From Flavobacteriaceae bacterium (GTDB lineage Bacteria > Bacteroidota > Bacteroidia > Flavobacteriales > Flavobacteriaceae): 64,000 bases of DNA. The notes below the pieces were generated by a model that was not told where the DNA came from, searched no databases, and worked only from the letters and a program-made list of their open reading frames with translations. Shown here in pieces: positions 40,652 through 51,071 of the stretch. The DNA lies in contig CANGWK010000011.1 in NCBI GenBank assembly GCA_947457615.1, positions 1 to 64,000 on the forward strand, written 5' to 3'. Within the stretch, counting starts at the first letter, position 1. Each line of letters starts with the position of its first letter. The position numbers and the translations under genes were made by a program.

Positions 40652-41922
40652 TATTTTGTGATGGTATTGTAATAATTTTCATTATTTAATTCGTCATATA
40701 TCGTCTCAGCGTAATTTTCCCAGGTGTATTTTGCTGCATGTATTTTTGCTTTTTCACCCATTTCAGGTAGGTAGGATTTGTTTTCATAAAACCAATTAAT
40801 TTTTTCAGCAATTGCTTTAGGAGATCTTATAGGAATTAAAAAACCTGTTTTTCCTTCTATTACCAAATCTTCACCACCAGTATTTGCTGTTATGATTATT
40901 GGTAGGCCTTGACTCATAGCTTCTTGCATAACCAAAGCCCTTCCCTCTACTATAGAAGGCAAACAAAATACATCACAACTCTGCATTAAAGTTAATACTT
41001 CAGAATGAGCTCTCCCAACTTCAAATTTAAAATCGGCAAATTCACTTTTATAAAATTCTAGAGGAGCCAATAAAGAGCCTAAGACAATTAATTCAATATT
41101 AGGATTGTTTACTAATTTCATAGCTTCAAATAGATCTCCTAAACCTTTTCGTTGTCCCATGGAACCAACAAATAATATTCGTAATGATTTTGAAATTCCC
41201 TTTAAATTTGTCTCTTTTTTATAATTAGGTTCTATAAACACAGGAGATCCAAAAGGAGATTGAATTGTTTTTTTATTTTTAGCCCATTCTGGTAATGAAC
41301 TTAACACAAAAGAGCCTGGACCTACAACTATGTCTGCTAATTCTAACTCTTCCCGTTTACGTTCTAGTTTTTTTGGAGAATCTTTAATGCCGCCACCTAG
41401 TGTTTTTGCCCAATTTGGTAATCGAATAGCTTCTTCAAGCATTAATTTCCTCCCTATTTCCCAGTAAGCAATTGGTAAGTCATAAATACAGATTAATCCT
41501 AGTTTCTTAGCTTCTTTAAAAGTCTCCAAAGCTCCATCTTCATAGGCATAAACTGCAGTTACGCCATTTTTTTTTGCGCTCAATAGTTTCTTAGCTACAT
41601 GTTTATCAAAACGAATATATATTTGATCAACACTAAATTTTCCGTTTTCATGTTGAACTAAACTTTTTAATTTAAGTTTTTTTGCTAATATTCTTCCTAG
41701 TTCATCCCACGGATAGGATTTAGTTAATGGTTGTAAAATTCTATCAAAATTTCGCCTTCTAAATTTCGCCAATGGCCTAAATCCTCCCAATGTAAACCAA
41801 ATGTTCCCTGGGAAAGCTGCAATGGTAGTGTTAAATTGGTATAGAACCCCTTTTGAAGCTAAGCCTTCAGCAATTGCTCTAACATTAGCATTTCCTGTAG
41901 GATGTGAAATTAGAATTTTCAT
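40651..41922 (-). CDS. Glycosyltransferase family 4
   Basis: 423 residues, GT-B fold. Donor-site segment LPSIVEGRALVMQEAMSQG and a preceding LFVGSMGQRKGL. The N-terminal half, with HPTGNANVRAIAEGL, looks like transferases using an unusual acceptor. Overlaps by one base at both ends with its neighbours. Confidence 0.9.
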   Translation of the reverse strand: MKILISHPTGNANVRAIAEGLASKGVLYQFNTTIAAFPGNIWFTLGGFRPLAKFRRRNFDRILQPLTKSYPWDELGRILAKKLKLKSLVQHENGKFSVDQIYIRFDKHVAKKLLSAKKNGVTAVYAYEDGALETFKEAKKLGLICIYDLPIAYWEIGRKLMLEEAIRLPNWAKTLGGGIKDSPKKLERKREELELADIVVGPGSFVLSSLPEWAKNKKTIQSPFGSPVFIEPNYKKETNLKGISKSLRILFVGSMGQRKGLGDLFEAMKLVNNPNIELIVLGSLLAPLEFYKSEFADFKFEVGRAHSEVLTLMQSCDVFCLPSIVEGRALVMQEAMSQGLPIIITANTGGEDLVIEGKTGFLIPIRSPKAIAEKINWFYENKSYLPEMGEKAKIHAAKYTWENYAETIYDELNNENYYNTITK

Positions 41923-42941
41923 TAATTATATGCTTTTACTATAACATCGAAATAACGTAGTCCTACCTTTTTTTCTGTATGATTTGCTAAATGAGCTTCT
42001 GAATTATCTAATAGTGACTTTTGTTGCATTGAATTAGTTAATAATTCGTAAGTTTTATCTGTCAAATCTTCAATAGAATTTCGTTTAAATATAATACCTG
42101 CATTACCAACTGCATCAGGTAAACCACCACCGTCAGATGTTATAGGAATACAGCCACATGCCATACCCTCCAATACTACGTTGCCAAAAGGCTCTTCCCA
42201 GCGGGAAGGGACAAGTATATATTTATGTTTGTTTAATTCATTTACTAAATCCTGTCCTTTTAAAAACCCTGAAAAGTAAATATTTTTTTCAAGTTTATAT
42301 TTTATGGAATTGTTTTTCAGAGATTCCATTTCAGGTCCTTCTCCAATGATGCTTAAATTACATTCAATATTGTATTTAGTTTTTAATTGGTTTAATAATT
42401 CAACACACATATCTGCTCCTTTATCAGAAACTAACCGACCTAAGAATATAAAATCTTTTACTCTTAAATTTCTATCTGTATTAGATTTAAATAATTCAGA
42501 ACGATAAGGATTTCCTATTACAATACCTTTATTACTAGTATCTCTTTTAATTGCTTCGCTAATAGCGATAACTTGAGTTGCATTATTTACCCATTTTTTT
42601 TTAAATAAATGTACAAATGTTATTTTAGAATTATTTTGTCTTATCCATGTTCGAATAGCAACTACACGTGGTTTTTTAAAAAAAACATTTAACCAAGACA
42701 ATCTTACTGTTGGGTTGTTTTCATATATTAAATCCGACCATCTGAATAATTTCAATAATTCTCTTAAGGATGGTTTTCGTATGACTTCATATTCAAATTT
42801 CTTTTCTCCCAGGTTTTTTGACCAAGTAACTATTTTAATCTCTGCTCCTAATGCTATAAATTGATTGGCTAAAAGCTCCGAATTAACCTCGATACCTCCA
42901 ATATCAGGGTAAAATTTATGACTAATAAAAAGTATTTTCAT
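41922..42941 (-). CDS. Glycosyltransferase family 4
   Basis: 339 residues from ATG 42941 (MKILFISHKFYPDIGG); an ATG 15 bases earlier is possible. Donor site EEPFGNVVLEGMACG. A 193-base spacer with no gene precedes it (42957-43149 before the pseudogene), containing a minus-strand -7 match at 43074-43081, so an internal promoter is possible. Confidence 0.92.
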   Translation of the reverse strand: MKILFISHKFYPDIGGIEVNSELLANQFIALGAEIKIVTWSKNLGEKKFEYEVIRKPSLRELLKLFRWSDLIYENNPTVRLSWLNVFFKKPRVVAIRTWIRQNNSKITFVHLFKKKWVNNATQVIAISEAIKRDTSNKGIVIGNPYRSELFKSNTDRNLRVKDFIFLGRLVSDKGADMCVELLNQLKTKYNIECNLSIIGEGPEMESLKNNSIKYKLEKNIYFSGFLKGQDLVNELNKHKYILVPSRWEEPFGNVVLEGMACGCIPITSDGGGLPDAVGNAGIIFKRNSIEDLTDKTYELLTNSMQQKSLLDNSEAHLANHTEKKVGLRYFDVIVKAYN

Positions 42942-43149
42942 TTTTTGTTTTACCATTAACTTTTTATAGTTAGAAATTTACAAATTTCATTTTTTTTGAA
43001 ATTAATGTTTATTAGGTTGGGCTTTAATTTTTTTTAAATTTATTAAAGAAAGTTAAACAAAAAATTAACGTTCCAAATTTAAAAATAAATATAAAATAAA
43101 TATGGAAAACTAATTATTTATATTTTTAACTTATCAGATTTACTAACTA

Positions 43150-44184
43150 TCATTTTAATTGCTTTTTCAAATAATTTTGACCAGAGTGGTCTAAACTTTT
43201 TTTAAAAAAACTACCAAGTAATATTGATACAAACAATGAAACAATAATAGATAAATAAAATTGATAATTAATATTTAGTTTATTTACCATTACTAATTTT
43301 AATAGATTTAGTATAGGAAAATGAAATACATAAATAGGAAATGTAAAGTCTGCAATTTTTCGAAATTGCTTAATAAATATATCAGAAATTCCAAAAGATT
43401 TATTTTCTGGTAAAAATAGTATAGATATTGAAAACCAAATTCCGATTATTGTGTCAGTTAAAAATTGATTTGCAAAATAAAATGGTTTAATTCCGAGTAA
43501 AAATGGATAAGGTTTAATATAAATGTAGGATAAATAAGTAATACATAGGAAGACTATAAATAAAAAATAATTTTTATATTTTTTTAGCTTATCATTATAT
43601 ATGAAAGCCAATTAGCCCGAAATCCATATTGAAACATAAGTAGAATTTTAGGACCAGCAAACAAGCAAGCCATAACTGTAAAAAGTACTTTTTTGACTAC
43701 TCCTTTAGTGAAAAAACATACAGCAAATATAAAGTAAAAAAAGAATTCAAAACTTACTGACCATAATACTCCATTTATTCTTGGGGCACTATTGAACATC
43801 CAAAATTCATTCATAAATAACGAAGCTACACCATATCTAATAACGTTTAAAAATTTCTAGAGTGAAATTATTAGATGTATAATAATTTATTATACATTTT
43901 ATAAAAAATGAAAAAATTAGTGCTGGAAAAACCATCGAATAAAGGCGACTTAATCTAGCAACAGCAAATTGTATTAGACCTCTATTATTTAATTTTGTTG
44001 TATATCCGATTACATAACCAGAGAGTACAAAAAATAAAACCACTGCAAAATGTTTCATATTGGAAACAGCAAATGGATTATTATTTACATCATCATAAAA
44101 AATTATAACTGCATGTCCATATAATACTAGTAAAGCAGCTGTAATTCTGATAAAATCAAGAAAAAAACTTTTTTGTGCTTCCAT
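43150..44184 (-). pseudogene. Acyltransferase 3 (OatA-like) gene broken by two frameshifts
   Basis: Three open segments (44184-43837, 43814-43584, 43611-43150) together make one membrane acyltransferase of about 345 residues: N-terminal FLDFIRITAALLVLYGHAV with the catalytic-type histidine, FFVLSGYVIGY, then NGVLWSVSFEFFFY and a last helix-rich part. Reading is restored by dropping one base in a T5 run at 43849-43853 and adding one base near 43590-43610. The two shifts compensate. Such enzymes O-acetylate sugars. Either a recent pseudogene or homopolymer sequencing errors. Confidence 0.85.
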
Positions 44185-44186
44185 AA

Positions 44187-44660
44187 TTAATTTTCAGGCA
44201 CTAATTTTTTTAATACTTGACAAGGATTTCCAGTGGCAATTACATTATCTGGTATATCTTTTGTAACCAAACTATTAGCTCCTATTACTACATTATCTCC
44301 TATTGTTACTCCATTAAGAATAATTGCATTCAAACCCAGCCTTACATTATCTCCAATAGTAACTACTTTTGGTTGTCCGCTTCTCAAATCTTCAGGGTGC
44401 AAATCAAAATCTGTAATAAAAGTATTAGCTCCTCCTTTAAAATTATTTTCTATTTTGATAGATTTATAAGAACCTATTACAGTTCCGCTAAATCCGCAAT
44501 TATTTCCAATTTTTATGTTTGCTGAACTAGAATGGGTGCTAATAATACATGGTCTATTAATTCCAATAAGATTAATATTATCCGCCTCTGATACAAAAAG
44601 GCAATTATCACCAATTTCCACCAATCCCCTTTTTGTTTTAAACAAGTATAGTTTTACCAA
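44187..44660 (-). CDS. Left-handed beta-helix acyltransferase
   Basis: 157 residues of hexapeptide repeats, ending in GANSLVTKDIPDNVIATGNPC, a standard WbbJ/maa-type close. The usual catalytic histidine is seen in TDFDLHPED. It is somewhat shorter at the N-terminus than relatives (about 190), so a few N-terminal strands may be missing. Two bases separate it from the broken acyltransferase gene. Confidence 0.85.
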   Translation of the reverse strand: MVKLYLFKTKRGLVEIGDNCLFVSEADNINLIGINRPCIISTHSSSANIKIGNNCGFSGTVIGSYKSIKIENNFKGGANTFITDFDLHPEDLRSGQPKVVTIGDNVRLGLNAIILNGVTIGDNVVIGANSLVTKDIPDNVIATGNPCQVLKKLVPEN

Positions 44661-44788
44661 TTAATTAACAATTTTTTCCAAGTATTACTTTATTTATATA
44701 TTTGGCATTAAAATAAAATATATAAGTTTAGAAGCCAGTGCTTAATTTAATGCGTAAGCGTCTTAATTCTATATAGTTAAGCTTCATT

Positions 44789-45907
44789 TTATTTTAAATT
44801 TTGTAAAAAAATACTATTTACATAATCAATATCAAACTTATGTTTGTTATTTTCTGCTGCTATTTTAGCTTTAGATATATTACATAGTTTTGCTTTTGTA
44901 ATGATAGAATTAATGACAGAACTATCAAAAAAACCAATATTTTCTTCAGTATATCCTTTACTAATAACCGGCACTGCTATAGGTATTCCATGAGCTAGAA
45001 ATGCTGCCGTGGTTCCGCTTTTCCCCAAAGCATGTAATGGGATAGGGGTAATCCCTATGTCACAATGTTGCATTAATGTTGAAATTTCTTTTTCATCTAA
45101 AAAACCTGTAATTGTTATAGTTTTAAACAAAGGGCATAGTTTTTTATAAATCTCTTTGTATTTTAAATTTTTTGTTTTTTCTCCTCCAATTATTATTAAT
45201 TCTGAAATTATTCCTTTCTCATGAAGTTCTATATTTATTTTATTAATAAAATTAATTATTTTGGGAGTAATATTTATTTGACTAAAAAACGCCCATATAA
45301 ATGTATTTTCTTTTTTATTTAAAATAATATCTTTTGTTGGTGATATGTTTGAAAAAAGTGGAAGTTTGAAGGGTTTATATCCTAACTTTTCTATGTTTGA
45401 AAAATAAACTGGAAGGTGAGTATGGATTACTTTAGGTTTATTTTTTCTTAATAAATTTTTGATATTTGTTTCTTGAAGAAAAGAAACTAATTTGTTTTTA
45501 ATGCCTATTTTTCTTCCTATCCACAATTCATGAAACATGATCTCCAAACAGAATTCTCCTTCAAGTTTATTAATGAAATTTGGTAACCAAAACGGAATTC
45601 CTTTCTTATTAAAGCCGAAAGGGACAAATTGTAAACTTATCCAATCTGGATTGAATTCATTAATTATTTTTTGAGTGTAAATAAATCTTTTTTTTAATTT
45701 TACTTTATTTGAAATACAACTAATTGATAATGAATTATTTTCTGTACTTTTAATTTCTTTATATAACTCATTACAATATTTATCTCTTATAGCAATAATA
45801 TTAATTTCATGGCCTTTTTTTGTTAATGCGTGACTCATTTTATTAATATAATCGCCTACACCATCTTTTCCGGGTGAAAAGGTGCCACAAATAAAAAGTA
45901 TTTTCAT
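44789..45907 (-). CDS. Glycosyltransferase, GT4-like
   Basis: 372 residues from ATG 45907, whose first base is shared with the stop codon of the upstream gene; an upstream in-frame ATG (45961) would extend into that gene and is unlikely. N-terminal ILFICGTFSPGKDGVGDY; donor-site region GKSGTTAAFLAHGIP. The E of the usual EGFG motif is not conserved here, so the family member is divergent. Confidence 0.85.
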   Translation of the reverse strand: MKILFICGTFSPGKDGVGDYINKMSHALTKKGHEINIIAIRDKYCNELYKEIKSTENNSLSISCISNKVKLKKRFIYTQKIINEFNPDWISLQFVPFGFNKKGIPFWLPNFINKLEGEFCLEIMFHELWIGRKIGIKNKLVSFLQETNIKNLLRKNKPKVIHTHLPVYFSNIEKLGYKPFKLPLFSNISPTKDIILNKKENTFIWAFFSQINITPKIINFINKINIELHEKGIISELIIIGGEKTKNLKYKEIYKKLCPLFKTITITGFLDEKEISTLMQHCDIGITPIPLHALGKSGTTAAFLAHGIPIAVPVISKGYTEENIGFFDSSVINSIITKAKLCNISKAKIAAENNKHKFDIDYVNSIFLQNLK

Positions 45908-46827
45908 TATTCTTTTATGAGTTTTGAATTTATGAAAATAGGGGTGCAAATAATATGACAACTATTGGAATCAATTTCTTTCATTTTATTAATATCAATT
46001 CGTTGATTTTGATTCCATAATTCAAGAAGCTTTTCAGGGCTATAATCTTCACCACAAGCAAAATCAGTATTTTCAGTATTTACTCGATTAAGTGCAAAAT
46101 TTAATATAACTGGATTCTCAAGACAAATTCCTTTTCTCCTTTTGTAAATGAATCTATAAGGACCAAAAGCCTTTTCCAAACTATTAGGTGCTTTAAAATC
46201 AGTTTTTTTCAAAAGGAATAAAATTTCGCTTTTGTCAAAAATATTTCCATCAACTGATAGTGGCATAGACCAATAACCATTAGATTCAGTCCAGGAAAAT
46301 AATCGCCAAGGGTTAATGGAAAATGGAACAATGACTGGAGGTGGACTATATGTTTCACTTGGTTGCGTATAATTTATACCTGGCCATAAACGAATACTTG
46401 GAACAACTTTTTTTAAATTAATTGTATTTAGCCACGAAATATTAAATTTATTAACAAATAATATATCATCTACCAAAAACATTAAATTTGCAAATTCAGT
46501 TTCTTCAATACTATTTATCAAGTCTGCTTTAAATTGTTTTTCCTTTATATTTTTATAAATTATATTATTATAATTTTCGAAAATTTCGTAATATGCTTTA
46601 TCAAATTCTTTTGAAGTAGAATTCCATTGAATTATTAATTGATAATTTCCTTCAATATTTTCTAAAACAGAACGCAATAATCCATCTAGTTGCAAAGGGC
46701 GATCTTTACTGAATATTATTATGCTAAGACCATTTAACTTGTTTTTATTTGTCTTAATGAATTTCAACCATAGAAAATGTAATATTCTTTTATAAATAGG
46801 TATCATTAAATTATTTTTCTTTTCCAA
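45907..46827 (-). CDS. Putative GT-A-fold glycosyltransferase
   Basis: 306 residues I cannot place in a named family. LSIIIFSKDRPLQLDGLLRS looks like the first strand and helix of a GT-A transferase, and FLVDDILF a DxD-like metal site; the rest (WPGINYTQPSETYSPPP, FACGEDYSPEKLLELW) is unfamiliar. The setting between a GT4 gene and a pyruvyltransferase gene supports a sugar-transfer role. Confidence 0.65.
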   Translation of the reverse strand: MEKKNNLMIPIYKRILHFLWLKFIKTNKNKLNGLSIIIFSKDRPLQLDGLLRSVLENIEGNYQLIIQWNSTSKEFDKAYYEIFENYNNIIYKNIKEKQFKADLINSIEETEFANLMFLVDDILFVNKFNISWLNTINLKKVVPSIRLWPGINYTQPSETYSPPPVIVPFSINPWRLFSWTESNGYWSMPLSVDGNIFDKSEILFLLKKTDFKAPNSLEKAFGPYRFIYKRRKGICLENPVILNFALNRVNTENTDFACGEDYSPEKLLELWNQNQRIDINKMKEIDSNSCHIICTPIFINSKLIKE

Positions 46828-46880
46828 ATTTTAATTTATTTAAGATAGCCACAAAAGAAAATTTGTAAATTTTTATGGTA

Positions 46881-47978
46881 TTAATTTTTTGATATAACAA
46901 CGTCAATACACTTATTAATTATTTCAAAACAATTATTTTCCCATTGTTCTACGATATTAGCATCAAAATTTAAATATTTCCCCGACAATTTACATCCATT
47001 TGCTAAATCTGTGGAGGATATGAAATTTTCAGGTGAAAATCCAAGTTCTTCTAGTAATATTTCATTTTTTTTAGCATAAGCCATTGGCATTATTTGAGCT
47101 CCTAATTTTATTCCAAAGATGGTTGCATGATAACGTGTTGCAAATATTTTTTCAGCAGAAGCCATTTTTTTTAATACTTTGTAAGGATTATCAGAGTACT
47201 TATTATGTTTAATTGTTAAATTTTTCCCTATTATTTTAGCCATAGAAACATCAGCTGGTGTAAATGATATTGATTCAACTTTATATCCTTGATTTAGAGC
47301 ATCTTTAATAATAGATCTTACACCCTCAATATAATTATTGATCATTTCATTATAAGTTTCATATAATTCTGGCCTTTCATCTTTATATTGAAAATTAGGA
47401 ATTAAAGATTCTCCGTCAATACTTCCGTAAAGAGGTACCACATTAAATAATAGAATTTTTTTCTTATTTCTTAAAGTTCTTTGTTTTTTGCAATATTCTT
47501 TTTTGTAAGAAAAAACTAAATCTGGATGATAAATTATATCTTCTCGCTCAATTAATTTCTGCATTTGAATAGATTGTTTTTCATTTCTACAGCTTAGCCA
47601 AGTTACTTTTTTAAAGAGATTCATTATTTCATTAGATTGCTCATAGTTAGCATCATTAAAGTCAACTCCCAATAAAGCTAAATTATTTAAAGAAGAATTA
47701 AATCGATTGGCAACTTTAATCAAGCAATTTTTATATCCAATTGCGCCACCTCCAATTATTGCATATTTAGTTTTTGCCCATGGGTACTTATTTATAGTAT
47801 ATATAGTTTGAAGACCACTTTTAATTCCTTTTGTATTTAATATTTCCTTTACGGAATAGCCTAATGCCATGTCACCGAGGTTTACACCATGATAACCGCC
47901 AATAATGGCAATTTTTATTCCTGTTATTTTTTGCGATATTAAACGAATAGCTTGTTTTATTCTTACAAACATTAGCAT
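46881..47978 (-). CDS. Polysaccharide pyruvyltransferase family protein
   Basis: 365 residues. GGYHGVNLGDMALGYSV near the start and ATRYHATIFGIKLGAQIMP near the end are the family's two landmarks (CsaB/WcaK-like). It adds pyruvate ketals from phosphoenolpyruvate to a sugar, giving the polymer negative charge. Start at ATG 47978 or the second ATG six bases on. Confidence 0.9.
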   Translation of the reverse strand: MLMFVRIKQAIRLISQKITGIKIAIIGGYHGVNLGDMALGYSVKEILNTKGIKSGLQTIYTINKYPWAKTKYAIIGGGAIGYKNCLIKVANRFNSSLNNLALLGVDFNDANYEQSNEIMNLFKKVTWLSCRNEKQSIQMQKLIEREDIIYHPDLVFSYKKEYCKKQRTLRNKKKILLFNVVPLYGSIDGESLIPNFQYKDERPELYETYNEMINNYIEGVRSIIKDALNQGYKVESISFTPADVSMAKIIGKNLTIKHNKYSDNPYKVLKKMASAEKIFATRYHATIFGIKLGAQIMPMAYAKKNEILLEELGFSPENFISSTDLANGCKLSGKYLNFDANIVEQWENNCFEIINKCIDVVISKN

Positions 47979-48007
47979 ATTTAAAAATTTTAATTAACAA
48001 AGACAAA

Positions 48008-48586
48008 TTATCTTTGTCCTATTTTTTTTGCAGGTACTCCTCCCCAAATTTCAAATGGCGGAATTGATTCAACCACTATTGCTCCTGCGGCCACTATAGC
48101 TCCTTCTCCAATTTCAATTCCCATAAGTACGACAACATTAACACCAAGCCAAACATTTGGTCCTATATGAATTTGTTTTTTTGTACTCTTTTGTTTTCTA
48201 ATGATTTCTGTAACAGAACTAAAACTATGATTATGATCAATAAATTTACAGCCAGAAGCAATTAGACAGTCTTTTTCAATTATTATTTTATCTGTTATAT
48301 TAAATTCACAATTATTTCCTATAAAAACGTTGTCTTTAATAATTATAGATGGCCCAACTTTCCAAATACCATCATAATGAAAATAAATATTATGTTCTAA
48401 TCTACAATAATTTCCAATTGAGACTTGGTGAGGCCAAGTAACATAGCATTTTGACATGTGTGTGCCTTTGCCAATTTTCATACCATTAAATTTCAGCCAA
48501 ATATTATTTAACATAATGATCCATTTCTTTACATAACGAAAACGAATAACAAATAGCGATTGATTAAGAAAATAATTAATGTTCAT
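48008..48586 (-). CDS. Left-handed beta-helix acyltransferase
   Basis: 192 residues of hexapeptide repeats, with the acetyl-CoA histidine in FIDHNHSF and the closing GGVPAKKI. The first ~35 residues form a basic, hydrophobic segment that may bind the membrane. It probably O-acetylates a sugar of the repeat unit, the third such enzyme in the locus. Confidence 0.9.
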   Translation of the reverse strand: MNINYFLNQSLFVIRFRYVKKWIIMLNNIWLKFNGMKIGKGTHMSKCYVTWPHQVSIGNYCRLEHNIYFHYDGIWKVGPSIIIKDNVFIGNNCEFNITDKIIIEKDCLIASGCKFIDHNHSFSSVTEIIRKQKSTKKQIHIGPNVWLGVNVVVLMGIEIGEGAIVAAGAIVVESIPPFEIWGGVPAKKIGQR

Positions 48587-48594
48587 TTAAATTA

Positions 48595-49575
48595 TTAAAT
48601 TTTATAAAACCGGCCAACAATTTTAGCTATTGTCATACTCACTATATTAGTTGCTTTTTGTAGTTTAGTATGCACTATTATTGGAAAATTAGTATTTTTC
48701 CAATAATAGATATCAACAGGTCTTGGCATCTTACCATTTATTGATCTCAGTAAATGATTTGCCTTCCAAGGCTTTGGACTTCCCAATGCATGAAACATAA
48801 TTGGATTGTGAGTCCCACAACCAAAACCCATTCCTTTTTCTTTACCAAAATAACTAATTTCACTTTTATAAACTTCTATAGTAGCGTTAAGGGCATCTTG
48901 ATCAGATTTAGAAAAAATCTGGAAACCTTCGGTTATTTTTATTGTTGATTTATAAGTCTGATCAGAAAAAATAGAATTTTTTAGACCTCCTATAGCTTCT
49001 CCCATGGCTTCTTGAAGTTCAATCCAAAGGGTTAAGAACGAGATGTCTTTTTTAACAAGTCCAATAAAGCCCCCATTAACATAAATTGCATTTTTAAATT
49101 TCAACTCAAGATTGTAATTTTTAAAATAACTTCTCCAGCCAACCCTAATAGGATGAAATTCTTGAATAGGAGAATTCAAATCTTCGCAAAGAGCGACTCC
49201 GCAATTTATCCATTGTTCAAAAAATGTCCAGGATTTATATACAACAATATCTGGATCAAAATAAAACATATTATCTGCATCTTTAGCAGGTCCTTGCCAT
49301 AAACTCAACATGAAGTCGGGCTTGTAGTTGGTTAAACTATAGTTAGTATCTAAGGGTAAAAATACAAGTTGCAGTCCTTGGGCAGGTTTTAAAGTAATTG
49401 CATTGTCCCATTTATATATAGATTCTTTATATCCTTTTAAAGCCCAATTTGGTAATTCGCCTCTATAGCCAACATATATAGTCCCTTTATAACCATTGTT
49501 ATACAAAGAATTACATAAGGCTGCAACGCCGTTGTGGTAATGACCTTCAAATAAGGTGCAAATCACTGATTTCAT
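48595..49575 (-). CDS. GT-A glycosyltransferase (GT8-like)
   Basis: 326 residues. Metal-binding DPDIVVY (DxD type) and a GT8-like layout, with SDQDALNATIEVY (D and Q near the active site) and a final HALGSPKPW, similar to the H-x-x-G-x-x-KPW close of GT8 enzymes. The donor sugar is unknown. A 200-base non-coding stretch (49576-49775) lies before it. Confidence 0.82.
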   Translation of the reverse strand: MKSVICTLFEGHYHNGVAALCNSLYNNGYKGTIYVGYRGELPNWALKGYKESIYKWDNAITLKPAQGLQLVFLPLDTNYSLTNYKPDFMLSLWQGPAKDADNMFYFDPDIVVYKSWTFFEQWINCGVALCEDLNSPIQEFHPIRVGWRSYFKNYNLELKFKNAIYVNGGFIGLVKKDISFLTLWIELQEAMGEAIGGLKNSIFSDQTYKSTIKITEGFQIFSKSDQDALNATIEVYKSEISYFGKEKGMGFGCGTHNPIMFHALGSPKPWKANHLLRSINGKMPRPVDIYYWKNTNFPIIVHTKLQKATNIVSMTIAKIVGRFYKI

Positions 49576-49775
49576 AAATTTTTATTTTAGATATTTGTGC
49601 GTTTTTAATATCTTTTTATTCGCTTTATTTGATTATTCATAGTAGTAAAATAGAATAATTATACTATTTGAACTTTTAAAAAAAGCATTCTTCTTTTTAC
49701 ATTGTAGGGATTCCAAATCTTTTAATTATTTTCATTTTGAATGTAATAGACATTTCTAATTATTTATTTTGCATA

Positions 49776-51071
49776 TTATACTTTTTTTATTTTTAATATT
49801 TTATGTACAGAAAATAGGGATGTTTGTAATAAAGAAATTAAGCCTACTGCAATATTTAAATACATGACACCTTTTAGGGTGCTTAGGTCTAAAATACTTG
49901 CGAAAACAATTACTGATAATAAATTGGTAATTATTAAAAATACCGGAGGTAAAGACCATCCTCTTGATGTATATATAGAAAAAACTATGCCTCCCAATAA
50001 ACTTATGCAACTTCCTGCAACACTTAAAAATAATTCAAAATCCAGTCCTTTGTACCCATTACCAAGTAGCCAAAGAATTTGTGTTGGAAATAGATAGGCT
50101 CCAACAATAATAAAACTTAAAATTAAGTTAAGAATTCCCATTATTAGTATAAATCGCGATAATAATAGCAATCTATTAGTTGCTAATTTAGCAAAACGCG
50201 GAATTATTAAAGTGCTAATAATTGCACTAAATAGAGACAGTATCATCCCCAATCTGCTTAAAGCCCCTAATTGTGCTATAGATGAAGTGTTACCAAATAT
50301 AGAAATCAACCAAATAGTAATTTGCCCTGATACGCAATAATAAATAGACGTAGGCATTATCCGTTTTACTAAAGTCAAAATTTCATTACGAACTTTTTTG
50401 TCTGGTTGCTGTTTTTTATCGGTAATGCCATATACTATTTTTTTTAATTGAAAATTTCCCCAAATTCTTGGTATTCCTGCCGTTAAAACTGCTATAAATG
50501 CCCAAGGAAAAACAAACATGGTTAGGGCAGTCAAGAACAGGCGTCCTAATCCTACTGCCACTTGGTTTTTTTGTAATGGCAATATGTTTTGGTGTAATTT
50601 TGGAACTATTCCTAACAAGGAGTCTGACAAAGTTGCATAAAATGCGGGTATTAATGCTATTACTATAAGAGTTGCAGTTAAAATGCTTGCTTCGTTGTGT
50701 ACTAAAAGATAAAATAAAATTGGTACTGTTATTAATAAACTTACAATTGCAAATTTTCTTCTTAAATCTAACCCGGTAGCCAAAACAACTCCCAATTTTT
50801 GTTTATCCTGCCATACCTTTCCACCTTGTGCCATTACTCCAGCTGAAATACCGCCATCTGAAAGAATTGTCATCGTGCCCAACATAGTATTTGTGATTGT
50901 GTAAAGTGCATACTCATGAACGGGTAATAATCGTATTATTAAAATGCCACAAGCAAATCCCACTGCTTGAACAACAAGTTGTGCGCTTCCGGTAATAGAA
51001 ATTAATTTCCCCCAATGAATAAAAGTTTTGTATTTAGGATGCCTTTTTAATAGGGCTATTTTGTTTTTCAT
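49776..51071 (-). CDS. Wzx-type polysaccharide flippase
   Basis: 431 residues, about 12 membrane helices, polysaccharide-synthase (MATE-like) superfamily; the N-terminal GSAQLVVQAVGFACGILIIR and VHEYALYTITNTM are typical. It flips lipid-linked repeat units to the periplasm. First gene of the locus on this strand; a leader of about 245 bases with a hairpin precedes it. Confidence 0.9.
   Translation of the reverse strand: MKNKIALLKRHPKYKTFIHWGKLISITGSAQLVVQAVGFACGILIIRLLPVHEYALYTITNTMLGTMTILSDGGISAGVMAQGGKVWQDKQKLGVVLATGLDLRRKFAIVSLLITVPILFYLLVHNEASILTATLIVIALIPAFYATLSDSLLGIVPKLHQNILPLQKNQVAVGLGRLFLTALTMFVFPWAFIAVLTAGIPRIWGNFQLKKIVYGITDKKQQPDKKVRNEILTLVKRIMPTSIYYCVSGQITIWLISIFGNTSSIAQLGALSRLGMILSLFSAIISTLIIPRFAKLATNRLLLLSRFILIMGILNLILSFIIVGAYLFPTQILWLLGNGYKGLDFELFLSVAGSCISLLGGIVFSIYTSRGWSLPPVFLIITNLLSVIVFASILDLSTLKGVMYLNIAVGLISLLQTSLFSVHKILKIKKV

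Noticed and set aside
43849..43853. Programmed frameshifting in the acyltransferase gene
   Set aside because: Two opposite shifts would be needed, the T5 run is short and there is no downstream stimulatory structure; decay or sequencing error is simpler.
44661..44788. Inverted repeat GCTTAA ... TTAAGC as a terminator inside the polysaccharide locus
   Set aside because: The arms are only six bases and about 30 bases apart, with no T run in the right place.
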